In this document: piece by piece, positions 44,991 to 53,617 of the stretch
How the letters are laid out: each line of letters opens with the position of its first letter
How positions within the stretch are numbered: position 1 is the stretch's first letter
From: Paenibacillus marchantiophytorum
GTDB taxonomy: Bacteria; Bacillota; Bacilli; Paenibacillales; NBRC-103111
Reading direction: 5' to 3'
Length of the DNA stretch: 64,000 nt
NCBI RefSeq assembly: GCF_014640555.1
Contig: NZ_BMHE01000004.1
Span: 216,997-280,996 of the forward strand
Translations under genes and position numbers: made by a program
The notes under the pieces: generated by a model
What the model saw: the letters and a program-made list of their open reading frames with translations, nothing else
The model's database searches: none
What the model was told of the DNA's origin: nothing

Positions 44991-46145
44991 CTATCGAACC
45001 TTCGTCCCTGGCCAGCAGCTCTCGTAAATTTGGTTGATCATAACGACATTTCCATATAAATCAATGATTAAATCCTCAGACGAGGCATTGCGCCGTATCT
45101 CAATCCAATATCGGTTGTCGAGTAACCGAGTGAAATTATCCACCAGAAACAATAGTCTTGACGAAGAATGGATTAGTTCCTTGCCCAGCACTTGCGGGAG
45201 CCAGATCGAGCCATTGGACTGAAAGCGACTCGAGTAATCGTGCACATCCGTCAATGACACCAAACCTGACTTTCGCAGTTGATCCCAGAACGTCTCCGCA
45301 TCGCTGCGCACCTCAGCCAAGTCAATTCCTGTGAAGGCCAATCCGTGTTTTAAATTGTTGGAAGCTAGCCGACTTTTTAAATTAGAAAACGTAAAATCCC
45401 AAATATCACTATATATATCATTTCCCCACTTTTTCCAAAACCTTGCCAAGTTGTTTTTCCGATTGAAGCTTCGATGAATGCCGCTGCTTCTTTCCCAGTG
45501 GTAAGCACGAATCTCCGGATTAATAACGGTTGAATAACCGGCGACCTTCGCTCTCATCTGATAGTCGAAATCTTCATAACCGTTGAAAAACTTCTCGTCC
45601 AGATAACCGACTTTCTCAAATACTTCCCGCTTCATCGCGAACATCGCAAATACAACCATTTGCACGTTAAATATCTCCTGCGGAATGTCTTCCAGCGTCG
45701 CATTCAGAAACAAATGCCGTCCAATCGTATCAGCAAACGTAATGCCGCAGTGCTGAATGCCTCCCGTCTGCGGATAGAGCAGCACGCCACCGGCCATCCC
45801 AATCGTCGGGCTGCTGTTCAGTGTTGCCTCCATCTTCTCTTGCCAATTCGGATTAAGAATAATATCGGAATCAAGCAAATGAATATAGTCACCTTCGACC
45901 ATGGACAAAGCTTCGTTAATCGAAACCGCACAACCTCTTGGATATTCATGACGAATAATTTCGATCTTTACCCCAGCAGGCGCTTCCCGCTGAAGCCGCT
46001 CCAGCAGCTCTTGAACCTTTTGCCCAGAACCATCGTTGATAAATATGATTTGGGACGAAGGACCAATGCTCTTCATAAGGGATTCCGTAAACAAAGTTAG
46101 AATGTTAAAATCCTGATTGACTGGAACAACGATTGAATGCTTCAT
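44991..46145 (-). CDS. Family 2 glycosyltransferase
   Basis: First gene of the operon, 384 residues. The GT-A fold is visible: HSIVVPVNQDFNILTLF at the N-terminus, IIFINDGSGQ, the metal-binding LLDSDIIL, and the acceptor-side NGYEDFDYQMRAKVAGY. A ~150-residue C-terminal extension does not resemble a known domain to me. There is no membrane helix. I prefer the ATG at 46145 (GGAGG 9 nt upstream) over 46151. Donor and acceptor are unknown. It lies 15 nt ahead of the aminotransferase gene. Confidence 0.82.
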   Translation of the reverse strand: MKHSIVVPVNQDFNILTLFTESLMKSIGPSSQIIFINDGSGQKVQELLERLQREAPAGVKIEIIRHEYPRGCAVSINEALSMVEGDYIHLLDSDIILNPNWQEKMEATLNSSPTIGMAGGVLLYPQTGGIQHCGITFADTIGRHLFLNATLEDIPQEIFNVQMVVFAMFAMKREVFEKVGYLDEKFFNGYEDFDYQMRAKVAGYSTVINPEIRAYHWERSSGIHRSFNRKNNLARFWKKWGNDIYSDIWDFTFSNLKSRLASNNLKHGLAFTGIDLAEVRSDAETFWDQLRKSGLVSLTDVHDYSSRFQSNGSIWLPQVLGKELIHSSSRLLFLVDNFTRLLDNRYWIEIRRNASSEDLIIDLYGNVVMINQIYESCWPGTKVR

Positions 46146-46683
46146 AATCATCTTCCTCCAAATTCTTGATACATAATTTCAATCCTAAGCTTGAAAATTG
46201 ACCGCAAGAAAATAAATAGGCGACTAGAAACAGACTGGCAACAAATCGTGAGGCATCTTGGTGCGGGAATCATGTAATCATCTTGAAAATTCTTTATTTG
46301 GAATTAATTTCAATTTCATCTTACACTAGTAGCATTGCTCTTTTCATTGATATTTTTGGGGTATTCCTTACTTGCATGACAAAAATGTTCATGGCTTTGG
46401 GGGAAGGAGGTAAACAAACCTAACATGTGAATGCGTTGCAGAATCGTTCTTCAAGATTTGATTGACGTTCCCTTTAAAAGCAATATATACTTTAAAAGTA
46501 ATTTTCTTCCTTTATTTAATTTTACTTACTTCTAAGCCAAAGGAGGTGACATCACCATCGCAAACTCTCCATACGCTAAAAGCGCGATAGTAGCATGAAC
46601 TGTCTTCTGGCCATTAAATCTATTTTTTGAACGAGTTAGGTCGGCAACTTAGTAAAAAAATATGATAGGAGTGAACTTATCTT
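46146..46683. other. 538-base intergenic region between divergent units
   Basis: No gene of normal length. Two strong Shine-Dalgarno-like tracts on the plus strand, GGAAGGAGG (46403-46411) and AAAGGAGGTGA (46541-46551), are not followed by an ordinary gene. The second precedes a 16-codon frame without ATG/GTG/TTG (ITIANSPYAKSAIVA, ATC first). A promoter for the lectin gene lies at its end. Confidence 0.45.
46627..46655 (+). promoter_or_regulatory. Candidate SigA promoter of the lectin gene
   Basis: TTGAAC (46627-46632) and TAGTAA (46650-46655) are separated by 17 nt and lie shortly before the AGGAG ribosome site (46667-46671). The -10 is a moderate match. Confidence 0.4.
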
Positions 46684-47232
46684 ATGAAACGATTACTCAT
46701 GAGGAAATGGTTGATAGCGATTCTGGCACTTGTATTTATTGGATCCGCAGCGCCTGCTGCATTTACTCAGACGACGCATGCTACTGGCACGCCGGTAGCT
46801 CAGCACATTTCAAATATAAATAGTGGTAAAATATTAGGAGTGAGTGGATGGGATAAACAAGCGGACGGTGCGAGTATTATACAATGGTCCTATACCTGGG
46901 GTTCCGAGGCCAGTGATCAAATGTGGTATTTGGAAAGTTTAGGCAATGACTACTATCACATCAGAAACGTAAATAGCGGAGATTTATTGGATGTCAGCGG
47001 AGCGTCTACGTCAAATGGGGCCAATGTGATTCAATGGCCGGATAATGGCGGGCTGAACCAAGAGTGGAAAGTTGTCCCAACCGGTATCGATAGGGGTCAT
47101 TCGTCCTACATTATTAACCGTGGCAGCGGCAAGTACTTGGATATGTCGGGATGGTCGACATCCGACGGCGGGCAGGCTATCCAGTGGGATTATACGGGCG
47201 GCGCCAATCAGCGATGGATTATTGCTCATTAA
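46684..47232 (+). CDS. Secreted ricin-type beta-trefoil lectin
   Basis: A 182-residue single-domain carbohydrate-binding protein. Signal peptide at ~1-35 (WLIAILALVFIGSAAPAAF, then THATG). The rest is a RICIN-like beta-trefoil of three repeats, each with an SGK/SGD-YLD motif and a Q-W pair: NSGKILGVSGW...IIQW, NSGDLLDVSGA...VIQW, GSGKYLDMSGW...AIQW, ending NQRWIIAH. No catalytic domain is attached. It is followed by a strong terminator, so it is monocistronic. A decayed copy lies convergently next door. Confidence 0.88.
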   Translation: MKRLLMRKWLIAILALVFIGSAAPAAFTQTTHATGTPVAQHISNINSGKILGVSGWDKQADGASIIQWSYTWGSEASDQMWYLESLGNDYYHIRNVNSGDLLDVSGASTSNGANVIQWPDNGGLNQEWKVVPTGIDRGHSSYIINRGSGKYLDMSGWSTSDGGQAIQWDYTGGANQRWIIAH

Positions 47233-47240
47233 TAACGCCA

Positions 47241-47291
47241 CGGGGCTGTCCAGAAAGTCAGTGAAAACTGACTGCTGGACGCCCCGTTTTT
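47241..47291 (+). terminator. Strong intrinsic terminator of the lectin gene
   Basis: Outer arms CGGGGCTGTCCAG and CTGGACGCCCCG plus inner GTCAGT/ACTGAC arms form one long stem, followed by TTTTT at 47287-47291. Confidence 0.9.
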
Positions 47292-47334
47292 GTTGAATGC
47301 TAAAAATAGCTACAAAAAACCGTCTTTTTTTCGT

Positions 47335-47567
47335 ATCTGGAAGAGGCCATATCCAAGTACTTGCCACTGCCTCGGTTTTTAATTTTTCACCGGGTCCTTT
47401 TCACCAGTTCCAACAAGTTCCCACTCTTGGTTCCACCCGTAATTGCTCGGCCATTGAATAACATTGGCACCATCGGATGAAGACGCTCCCCTGACATCCA
47501 ATAAATCTCCGCTGCCTACGTTTCTGATATGATAATAGCCGTTCCCTAAATATGAGCATGCACTCAT
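47335..47567 (-). pseudogene. Frameshifted, truncated ricin-type lectin domain
   Basis: The first part (GNGYYHIRNVGSGDLLDVRG, then GANVIQWPSNYGWNQEWELV) matches the second trefoil repeat of the neighbouring lectin. After VKN the frame stops, but another frame just beyond continues the homology (NRGSGKYLDMASSRY) before decaying. The first trefoil repeat is absent. Its apparent ATG overlaps the stop of the upstream propeller glycosidase, so the original may have been a C-terminal lectin domain of that protein, or a separate gene. Confidence 0.7.
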
Positions 47568-48547
47568 TCTTCCGACGATTTCAATGGAATACTAACATTA
47601 AAACAAATCTCTCTGTCAGGATCGACAGCAACCGCGCAGTATAGAACGATAGGACACCCATCTTCAAACAGCAGCTGCGGACGTTCCATTGCCGCTACGG
47701 GTTGAACCGTACCGTCCGACCAAGCAATTTCACGTTTGAAAGCAAGTGAATGCTCCGATGGCCCCCAATCTATGCCGTCTCCTGACTCGAATAGCGCGAC
47801 AGAGCTTTCACCTGTTCCCGTGAAATATCCTTGAAAGTCTTTGACGAGCGCATAAAAGCGATCATCCTGGAACCAAATAAAAGGATCTTCCACTGACCAA
47901 TCATTCTCAGGATTGACCATAATAGGGCCAGCCACCTTGCGGAATGGACCCAGCGGATGATCGGCAACGGCTACTCCGCAAACAACTGCTCCCCCTTTAG
48001 GCAACTCGCCTTGCCCTACGCCTTTGTACACCATTACGATCTTACCTTCCGCCGTTACGGCTACTGTAGGATTATTGACCACTAAATGATCCCAGGATCC
48101 AGGACTAACATCTATTACAGGCTGTGTCGAGCGACGCCAAGGCCCTCCCGGATGATCGGCTTCAGCTACTCCAATTCGCTGGTGATTGCGATGATCCCAA
48201 TACTCGCCATTTCCATAGTTGCCCATATAGTACAAATAATACTTATTCCCATAAGCGATCATTGTCGGGTTATGGATGACATCGGCATCCCACCCCTTGC
48301 CTCCGCTGCCCTGCAGAACGATGTTCTGAAATTCAAAGGGGCCCAGCGGGTTGTCCGAAACCGCATAGCCTACTATGGATTGGGACACCCATGCATCATG
48401 CCCGCTCGCAGAAGGCCAGCACGAGAATAGCATATGATAGCGTCCGTCAGGACCTTTTGCCACCGTCGGGCACCATACATGGTAACCATTCAACTGAAAT
48501 ATAGCATTTGTCGTTGGTACAGGAAGCATCATAGAATGGAAGTTCAT
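47564..48547 (-). CDS. GH43/GH62-like beta-propeller glycosidase
   Basis: A 327-residue protein with five-bladed propeller character: VWCPTVAKGPDGRYHMLFSC, VIHNPTMIAYGNKYYLYYMG, VVNNPTVAVTAEGKIVMVYKG, VEDPFIWFQDDRFYALVKDF and RPQLLFEDGCPIVLYCAVAV. The repeated xxPxxxxxxGKYYxxY pattern is that of glycosidase clans F/J. There is no signal peptide, so it appears cytoplasmic. I start at the ATG at 48547, since the TTG at 48589 lacks support. The exact family cannot be fixed by eye. It precedes the lectin remnant with a 4-bp overlap. Confidence 0.72.
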   Translation of the reverse strand: MNFHSMMLPVPTTNAIFQLNGYHVWCPTVAKGPDGRYHMLFSCWPSASGHDAWVSQSIVGYAVSDNPLGPFEFQNIVLQGSGGKGWDADVIHNPTMIAYGNKYYLYYMGNYGNGEYWDHRNHQRIGVAEADHPGGPWRRSTQPVIDVSPGSWDHLVVNNPTVAVTAEGKIVMVYKGVGQGELPKGGAVVCGVAVADHPLGPFRKVAGPIMVNPENDWSVEDPFIWFQDDRFYALVKDFQGYFTGTGESSVALFESGDGIDWGPSEHSLAFKREIAWSDGTVQPVAAMERPQLLFEDGCPIVLYCAVAVDPDREICFNVSIPLKSSEE

Positions 48548-48689
48548 AGCGTCTCTACTCCTCAATGAATATCGATTTACTTTTAACAAGATTAGTGTAC
48601 CATCTTCAAAGTTACGAATAGTTCATCAATTTTCGGTAATTCTTTCAAGATATTTGGATTTAGCAGAAAAAGCAGAGAAAAATTCAATG

Positions 48690-49013
48690 CTAATCCAAAT
48701 GAAAGACTTCATCCATTGCAGCCCACCATTCTCCCTCTTTTCTTGTATCCAGCGGTTCTTGACACGGATCTGTCAGTTTCCACCATCCCTGCGTCGCGGG
48801 GTCTTCAGCCATCTTCTGCATATCCGCAACGAAATCGTTTCCTGTATATTCATAATAACTAAATAAATAGCCGTCTTTGTAGTAAATAGAATAGTTTTGA
48901 ATGTTGCATTGTTTAATCTTTTGATTAACAGCTTCCCATGGATTCGCATGTAGTTTTACATATTCTTTGAGGCACTCTGGTTTAACTTTAATAACCGATC
49001 CACGTCTGATCAT
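48690..49013 (-). CDS. L-rhamnose/L-fucose mutarotase-type protein
   Basis: A 107-residue protein of the RhaM (DUF718) family, which interconverts anomers of L-rhamnose or other deoxysugars. Typical features: RRGSVIKVKPECLKEYVKLH with the family's early His, NYSIYYKDGYLFSYYEYTG, and MAEDPATQGWWKLTDPCQEP. The length matches the family. GGAGAA lies upstream of the ATG. It is last in the sugar-acid operon below, and the neighbouring fucosidases make L-fucose a reasonable substrate. Confidence 0.85.
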   Translation of the reverse strand: MIRRGSVIKVKPECLKEYVKLHANPWEAVNQKIKQCNIQNYSIYYKDGYLFSYYEYTGNDFVADMQKMAEDPATQGWWKLTDPCQEPLDTRKEGEWWAAMDEVFHLD

Positions 49014-49074
49014 GACTCACTTTCTCCTTTCAATACAAACGCAAGATTAGGTGTCTCCACATTACACGTTTGGT

Positions 49075-49923
49075 TTACACACCCGAGTACGCCATAAATC
49101 CTCCATCTACCGGCACCGTGATACCGCTTACAAACCCGAACGTCTTTTCATTTACTAGCCACATTAGCGTACCTATGAGATCCTCCGGCTTCCCGAATCT
49201 TCCCATGGGCGTGTGCGCAATAATTTTTTGGGAACGCTCGGTAAGGGAACCGTCCTCGTGGAGGAGCATTCTTCGATTTTGGTCAGTCAGGAAAAAACCA
49301 GGCGCGATGGCGTTAACTCGGATCCCTACTTCCGCTAAATAAACGGCCAACCACTTCGTTAAATTATCGACAGCTGCTTTGGATGCGCTGTATGCCGGAA
49401 CTTTGGTTGCTGGACGTGGCGCTGCCATCGAAGAAATATTAATAATGACAGCTCCTTGCCGATTAATCATATGCTTGCTAAAAATTTGCGTAGGGATCCA
49501 TGTCCCCATTAAATTAAGATCAAGTACATGACGAAATCCGTCTTCCGTTATATCAAATAATGTTGAAATCTCGCTATTAGCCAAATCCGCCAATTGTAGT
49601 GTTTCATTCGTGGTGTTGCCTTGGGGATGCCCGCCGCCTGCTCCATTAATGAGAATGTCACAAAATCCAAATGTATCCTGAACTTGCTGTTCTGCTCTCT
49701 TGACACTTTCCAAATTGACCACGTCGCACGCCAAAGCTATCGCTTTACCGCCCATCCGTTCAATGTCCTCGGCCACCTTGCGACCGTTCTCTTCCGTCCG
49801 ATTCAATATGACGATGTTCACTCCATATGACGCCAGTTCTTTGGCCATTGCTTGGCATAATACGCCGCTTCCACCACTAATTACTGCTGTCCTGCCCATA
49901 AGATGATCATGTGTTGACTTCAT
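49075..49923 (-). CDS. SDR-family sugar/sugar-acid dehydrogenase
   Basis: A 282-residue short-chain dehydrogenase. Cofactor motif [18 protein letters not shown]-type INGAGGG, catalytic Ser in [11 protein letters not shown] and the Tyr/Lys pair in [14 protein letters not shown]. The segment [15 protein letters not shown] resembles SDR-type D-mannonate oxidoreductases (Bacillus UxuB/YjmF). A role as 2-keto-3-deoxy-L-fuconate or L-fucose dehydrogenase is equally compatible with context. The start is ATG 49923 with AGAGGGG 6 nt upstream. It follows the enolase-family gene after 23 nt. Confidence 0.82.
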   Translation of the reverse strand: MKSTHDHLMGRTAVISGGSGVLCQAMAKELASYGVNIVILNRTEENGRKVAEDIERMGGKAIALACDVVNLESVKRAEQQVQDTFGFCDILINGAGGGHPQGNTTNETLQLADLANSEISTLFDITEDGFRHVLDLNLMGTWIPTQIFSKHMINRQGAVIINISSMAAPRPATKVPAYSASKAAVDNLTKWLAVYLAEVGIRVNAIAPGFFLTDQNRRMLLHEDGSLTERSQKIIAHTPMGRFGKPEDLIGTLMWLVNEKTFGFVSGITVPVDGGFMAYSGV

Positions 49924-49946
49924 TTCTATCCCCTCTTTATGCACGA

Positions 49947-51083
49947 TTATTTACTACCGCCTGCAAATACTTGCCGGACGACTGCTGAATCCAGGTGATA
50001 AACAGATAGTGCTTCTTTGTTAAATATAATGCCGTGCCCTGGTACATCCGAAGGAATTCCTATCCCATTCGTTATCTGAATTGGCGTTTCCAATATTCCT
50101 AATTCTGTTAAAGATCCTCCTACTACATTCTCTAACATATAGCTATTGGATACTCCACATAGTAAGTGAAGGGATAACTCCATCATAAAATGCGGGGCAA
50201 CAAGTTTGCCGAATGCACCAGCAAGATGTGCAATTTTGTGCCATTCCGTAATGCCGCCTACGAATGCCACATCCGCTTGTACAATATCTACGGCATCCGC
50301 TTTCAAATACTCAAGGAATTGATATTTGCTGTATAAACTTTCACCGAGTGCAATCGGCGTACGTATCGCATTCTTCAACCGCCTATGGCCTTGAATGTCA
50401 TGATACAGCATCGGTTCTTCGATCCATCCAAGATTCAAATGATCCAGCTTCGCAGCTTTCGTCAAAGCTTCGGCAGCGTTCCACTTCTGGTTCAAGTCAA
50501 CCAAGACCTTGCCATGAGGCCCTAGACATTCTTGAACTTTCCTGATTCGTTCAATATCCTCTTCCAAATCTTCCTTTCCTATTTTAATTTTAATCGTTTG
50601 ATACCCCATATCGATGTAGCTCTCAATGCGATCCGACAAATCTTGTACCGTATCTTCGCTGCTTAAATTAATTTCACTTATGTAAGAAGGAATGCTTTCT
50701 CTTGCCCCGCCAAGTAATTTATACAGCGGCTGTTTGTAGTATTTTCCCATTAAATCCCACACCGCGATATCAATCGCAGCTATTCCCATCGTGTTTACGC
50801 CTAATCCAAGCCGTCTGGATTGACGTTGCAATTTTTGCCAAATTGCTTCGTAGTGAAGCGGATTCATGCCAACAATCAAATTAACGAGATAATCTTCAAT
50901 CAGCGTCTTGATTGCCGTACCACCAATATCTACCGTATAACTTAAACCTGTACCCACTAATCCAGTATCCGTATGGATCTCAACAACGATGAATTCCAGT
51001 GCATCTACACGGTTCGTCGCATCTTCCCATACTACGCTTGGCGGCACTCGGTATGCAGTGGTAATTACATAATCAATTTTCAT
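49947..51083 (-). CDS. Enolase-superfamily acid-sugar dehydratase (mandelate racemase group)
   Basis: A 378-residue cytoplasmic enzyme. N-terminal capping domain at ~1-125, then a beta/alpha barrel. Active-site pieces: the KxK base motif TIKIKIG (~164), metal ligands Asp in VDLNQKW, Glu in WIEEPM and Glu in LGESLYS, and the His of VAPHFMMEL. Such enzymes dehydrate L-fuconate, L-rhamnonate, galactarate or D-mannonate to 2-keto-3-deoxy acids. With fucosidases nearby, L-fuconate is my first guess. The order dehydrogenase, dehydratase, SDR, mutarotase within one operon supports an oxidative pathway. Confidence 0.82.
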   Translation of the reverse strand: MKIDYVITTAYRVPPSVVWEDATNRVDALEFIVVEIHTDTGLVGTGLSYTVDIGGTAIKTLIEDYLVNLIVGMNPLHYEAIWQKLQRQSRRLGLGVNTMGIAAIDIAVWDLMGKYYKQPLYKLLGGARESIPSYISEINLSSEDTVQDLSDRIESYIDMGYQTIKIKIGKEDLEEDIERIRKVQECLGPHGKVLVDLNQKWNAAEALTKAAKLDHLNLGWIEEPMLYHDIQGHRRLKNAIRTPIALGESLYSKYQFLEYLKADAVDIVQADVAFVGGITEWHKIAHLAGAFGKLVAPHFMMELSLHLLCGVSNSYMLENVVGGSLTELGILETPIQITNGIGIPSDVPGHGIIFNKEALSVYHLDSAVVRQVFAGGSK

Positions 51084-51096
51084 AATAATTCCCCTT

Positions 51097-52110
51097 TTAC
51101 AATTCTATAATCGCTTTGATAACGCAGCTTTCGGGATTCAACCAGTGTTGAAAGGCATCTATAGCATCGTCAAAGTGTGCACGATGAGAGATAAATGACT
51201 CTGCATCAATCCATTCATTTTCCATGCATGTAATCACATACTCAAAATCTTCTTTCGTAGCTGCTCGGCTTCCATGTAAGGACAATTCTTTTCTATGAAA
51301 CTCTGGATAATGAATGCTAATTTCTCCTTGAATCAAACTGACTAAAACGACTCTCCCTCCGTGTGAGGCATACTTAAACGAATTTTCCATAGATTTTGCG
51401 CTGCCAGTTGCATCAATGACTGTTGGAACCATATCACCATCCGTCCAGCGAATAAGATCTTCCATAGCATCAGTTGTAGCATTGATCACATAGTCGATAT
51501 TCGCCCACCGTTTACTGAAATCCAATCGTTCCTGATTGAAATCCATCGCAATGACTTTGGCGCCTGCCAATTTAGCAAACTTCATTACCGCCATTCCTAT
51601 GGGGCCAGCACCAATAACAAGAACAAACTCATTCTGTTTCAAATTAGCCCGTCTTATCGCATGAGCGCCAATAGCCATTGGTTCAATGATCACCGTCTGC
51701 TGCAAGGTCATGTTCGCTGTCTTTACAATTTTGTCGAGCGGAACGGCTAGAAATTCACTCATTCCACCGTCCTTATGCACACCGATAACCTGTAAATTTG
51801 CACAAGCATTGGATTTGCCATTCCGGCAAGCGATGCATGTTCCACAATGTAGATAAGGAATTATCGTAACTGAATCTCCTGGTTTCATGTCAGATGGGTT
51901 TGGATCAATCTCTACAATTTCCGCTGCAATCTCATGCCCAAGTACTCTCGGATACGTAAAGAAAGGTTGTTTGCCTCTGTATGCATGGTAATCCGTCCCG
52001 CAAACACCAATCGCTTTAATTTGAATCAAGACCTCTCCCGACCGCCGCATAGGCTTATTGGCTTGAACCATTTCTAATTTATTCGGTTGTGAACATCGGA
52101 TACTTTTCAT
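51097..52110 (-). CDS. Zinc-dependent dehydrogenase (RspB/LgoD-like)
   Basis: A 337-residue MDR-family enzyme. Catalytic zinc motif IGVCGTDYHAYRG and GHEIAAEIVEID, structural zinc cysteines CGTCIACRNGKSNAC, Rossmann LVIGAGPIGMAV. The N-terminus (MKSIRCSQPNKLEMVQ) is like L-galactonate/L-gulonate 5-dehydrogenases and RspB. It could oxidise L-fucose, a polyol or an aldonate. It is the first gene of the operon. A perfect palindrome lies 51 nt upstream, likely the GntR operator. Confidence 0.85.
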   Translation of the reverse strand: MKSIRCSQPNKLEMVQANKPMRRSGEVLIQIKAIGVCGTDYHAYRGKQPFFTYPRVLGHEIAAEIVEIDPNPSDMKPGDSVTIIPYLHCGTCIACRNGKSNACANLQVIGVHKDGGMSEFLAVPLDKIVKTANMTLQQTVIIEPMAIGAHAIRRANLKQNEFVLVIGAGPIGMAVMKFAKLAGAKVIAMDFNQERLDFSKRWANIDYVINATTDAMEDLIRWTDGDMVPTVIDATGSAKSMENSFKYASHGGRVVLVSLIQGEISIHYPEFHRKELSLHGSRAATKEDFEYVITCMENEWIDAESFISHRAHFDDAIDAFQHWLNPESCVIKAIIEL

Positions 52111-52160
52111 CTAAGTTAGCCCCCATAAAACGAAGTTTGTATATTACTTCACCCTTGAAT

Positions 52161-52174
52161 ACTTGTATACAAGT
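52161..52174. promoter_or_regulatory. GntR operator candidate, copy 1
   Basis: ACTTGTATACAAGT is a perfect 14-bp palindrome between the GntR gene and the dehydrogenase operon. An identical copy lies upstream of the GntR gene. The TTGTATACAA core is typical of FadR-subfamily operators. Confidence 0.75.
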
Positions 52175-52191
52175 TATTATAAAAAAATTTG

Positions 52192-52896
52192 TCAGCTCTC
52201 TTTAAAAAAATGGGAATACTTTTTAATGATATCAGGTCTCACATCATCAAGAATTCGCAAATGCCAAGCTAACAATATTTCCGTCTTAGATGGATCGTTT
52301 GCTCTGATTGCTGCAAAAATCTCCTTATGCTGATCTATACCGATTTGTTCATGACGGGCTTCCAGTAATTCCAAATACCTCATGCGATTCAAGTGAGCTC
52401 TCATCTGATTCATAACAACAAGAACAGTGCGATTCTCTATCACACTAAGAATTTTTTCATGAAATTGCCCATCCAAAGCAACAAAAGAAACATAATTTTG
52501 CTCAGCGACAGCCTGCTCTTGTTGATTAATGATGTTATTGATTTCATCTTCTAGTTCTCGAAACTTGGCTTCCTTACTATTCCACATGCTTGCCACTATT
52601 TTGAACGTACTTACCTCTAAACATTCTCGTACATACTGAGCTTCAGCAACTTTCTGCTGCGAAATTAGTGCAACTTGTGCTCCTTTTTGCGGAAGAATTT
52701 CAATCAACTCATCTTTAAGCAGCATATTAAATGCTTCACGAACAGGCGTACGACTTACACCTAACTGTGCAGAGATACCGTTTTCATAAATCATTTCACC
52801 TGGTTTAATTTGCAAACTGATGATCTCATCACGAATAGCTTGATAGGCTTTAATCCCCAAAGTTTTTCTGTTGGTTGATAATTCTTGCAACGCCAT
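52192..52896 (-). CDS. GntR-family regulator with FCD domain
   Basis: A 234-residue repressor-type regulator. The winged helix at ~8-75 contains GEMIYENGISAQLGVSRTPVREAF, reading as the canonical GntR motif in two parts, then LIEILPQKGAQVALIS. The C-terminal helical FCD ligand domain has the metal-site Asp/His positions (LDGQFHEKIL, IDQHKEIFAAI, LLAWHLR). Its gene is flanked by two identical palindromes, suggesting autorepression and control of the downstream sugar-acid operon. The effector is probably an aldonate or related intermediate. Confidence 0.88.
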   Translation of the reverse strand: MALQELSTNRKTLGIKAYQAIRDEIISLQIKPGEMIYENGISAQLGVSRTPVREAFNMLLKDELIEILPQKGAQVALISQQKVAEAQYVRECLEVSTFKIVASMWNSKEAKFRELEDEINNIINQQEQAVAEQNYVSFVALDGQFHEKILSVIENRTVLVVMNQMRAHLNRMRYLELLEARHEQIGIDQHKEIFAAIRANDPSKTEILLAWHLRILDDVRPDIIKKYSHFFKES

Positions 52897-52969
52897 ACGC
52901 TAACCTTCTCTCGTCTTCATGCTGCTTTCAAGTTGTTTAGCATGTTTTTTATTTTGATTATACATGTAT

Positions 52970-52983
52970 ACTTGTATACAAGT
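52970..52983. promoter_or_regulatory. GntR operator candidate, copy 2
   Basis: A second exact ACTTGTATACAAGT palindrome, ~75 nt upstream of the GntR start. It partly overlaps a further TATACATGTATA palindrome. Confidence 0.75.
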
Positions 52984-53044
52984 CAACTGAATGAGTCATG
53001 TCTTGTGGTAAAGTTGATATACTTCGGTTCTGCCTCCTCCCACT

Positions 53045-53305
53045 CTAGCTGTTTATCCGTTCTGTCTTTTTACTTACGCGGAATTCCGATGGGGTTGCAC
53101 CTGTCCTTTTCTTGAACTGCTTCAGGAAATAATTCAGATGAACAAAACCTACTTGCTCGCACATGTTAACGTACTTAGCCATCCCCCTGAGCGTAAGTTC
53201 CTTGTCATAGTTGTTGTTCACGTATTCAAGTATTTTATTTATCTCCGGATGATCCGTACTCGGCACAAATCCAACTCCCACCTGAGCAGCGTACCGCTGT
53301 CTCAT
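53045..53305 (-). pseudogene. AraC-type DNA-binding domain with internal deletion
   Basis: The 86-codon frame starts like the end of a YesN regulator (EINKILEYVNNNYDKELTLR, GMAKYVNM) and then jumps to the second helix-turn-helix (EQVGFVHLNYFLKQFKKRTG, ATPSEFR). About 40 residues between the two helix-turn-helices are missing and the receiver domain is absent. It is a relic of a response regulator. Confidence 0.75.
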
Positions 53306-53399
53306 TCAAATGTACCATCTTAAATTAAACGAGTATTTCAATATTTTTCGATAATCCACCAAAATTTTACGATTAAATACAAAAAGCAGTCGCTTTGCT

Positions 53400-53606
53400 T
53401 TAATTTTTTTGAAATACTAAAATGTCACCTGGTTGACATTCCAGAACTTCACATATCTTTTCTAACGTTGAAAATTTAATAGCTCTTACTTTTCCGTTTT
53501 TTAATATAGATACATTGGCCATTGTAATCCCTAATTTCTCGGATAATTCTGTCACACTCATTTTTCTTTTGGCCAGCATGACATCCAAATTTACTATAAT
53601 AGACAT
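53400..53606 (-). CDS. XRE-family small DNA-binding regulator
   Basis: A 68-residue Cro/C1-type helix-turn-helix protein (MLAKRKMSVTELSEKLGIT, MANVSILKNGKVRAIKF, LEKICEVLECQPGDIL), similar in size to YozG-type regulators. GAGGTG precedes the ATG by 8 nt. It is the last gene of the operon and follows the DUF2975 gene after 11 nt; DUF2975-XRE pairs are common. It may bind the palindrome at the operon promoter. Confidence 0.85.
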   Translation of the reverse strand: MSIIVNLDVMLAKRKMSVTELSEKLGITMANVSILKNGKVRAIKFSTLEKICEVLECQPGDILVFQKN

Positions 53607-53617
53607 TATATTACACC

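Noticed and set aside
48653..48700. Inverted repeat at the end of the mutarotase gene as terminator
   Set aside because: The loop is long, one arm is bulged and overlaps the coding end, and no T-run follows.
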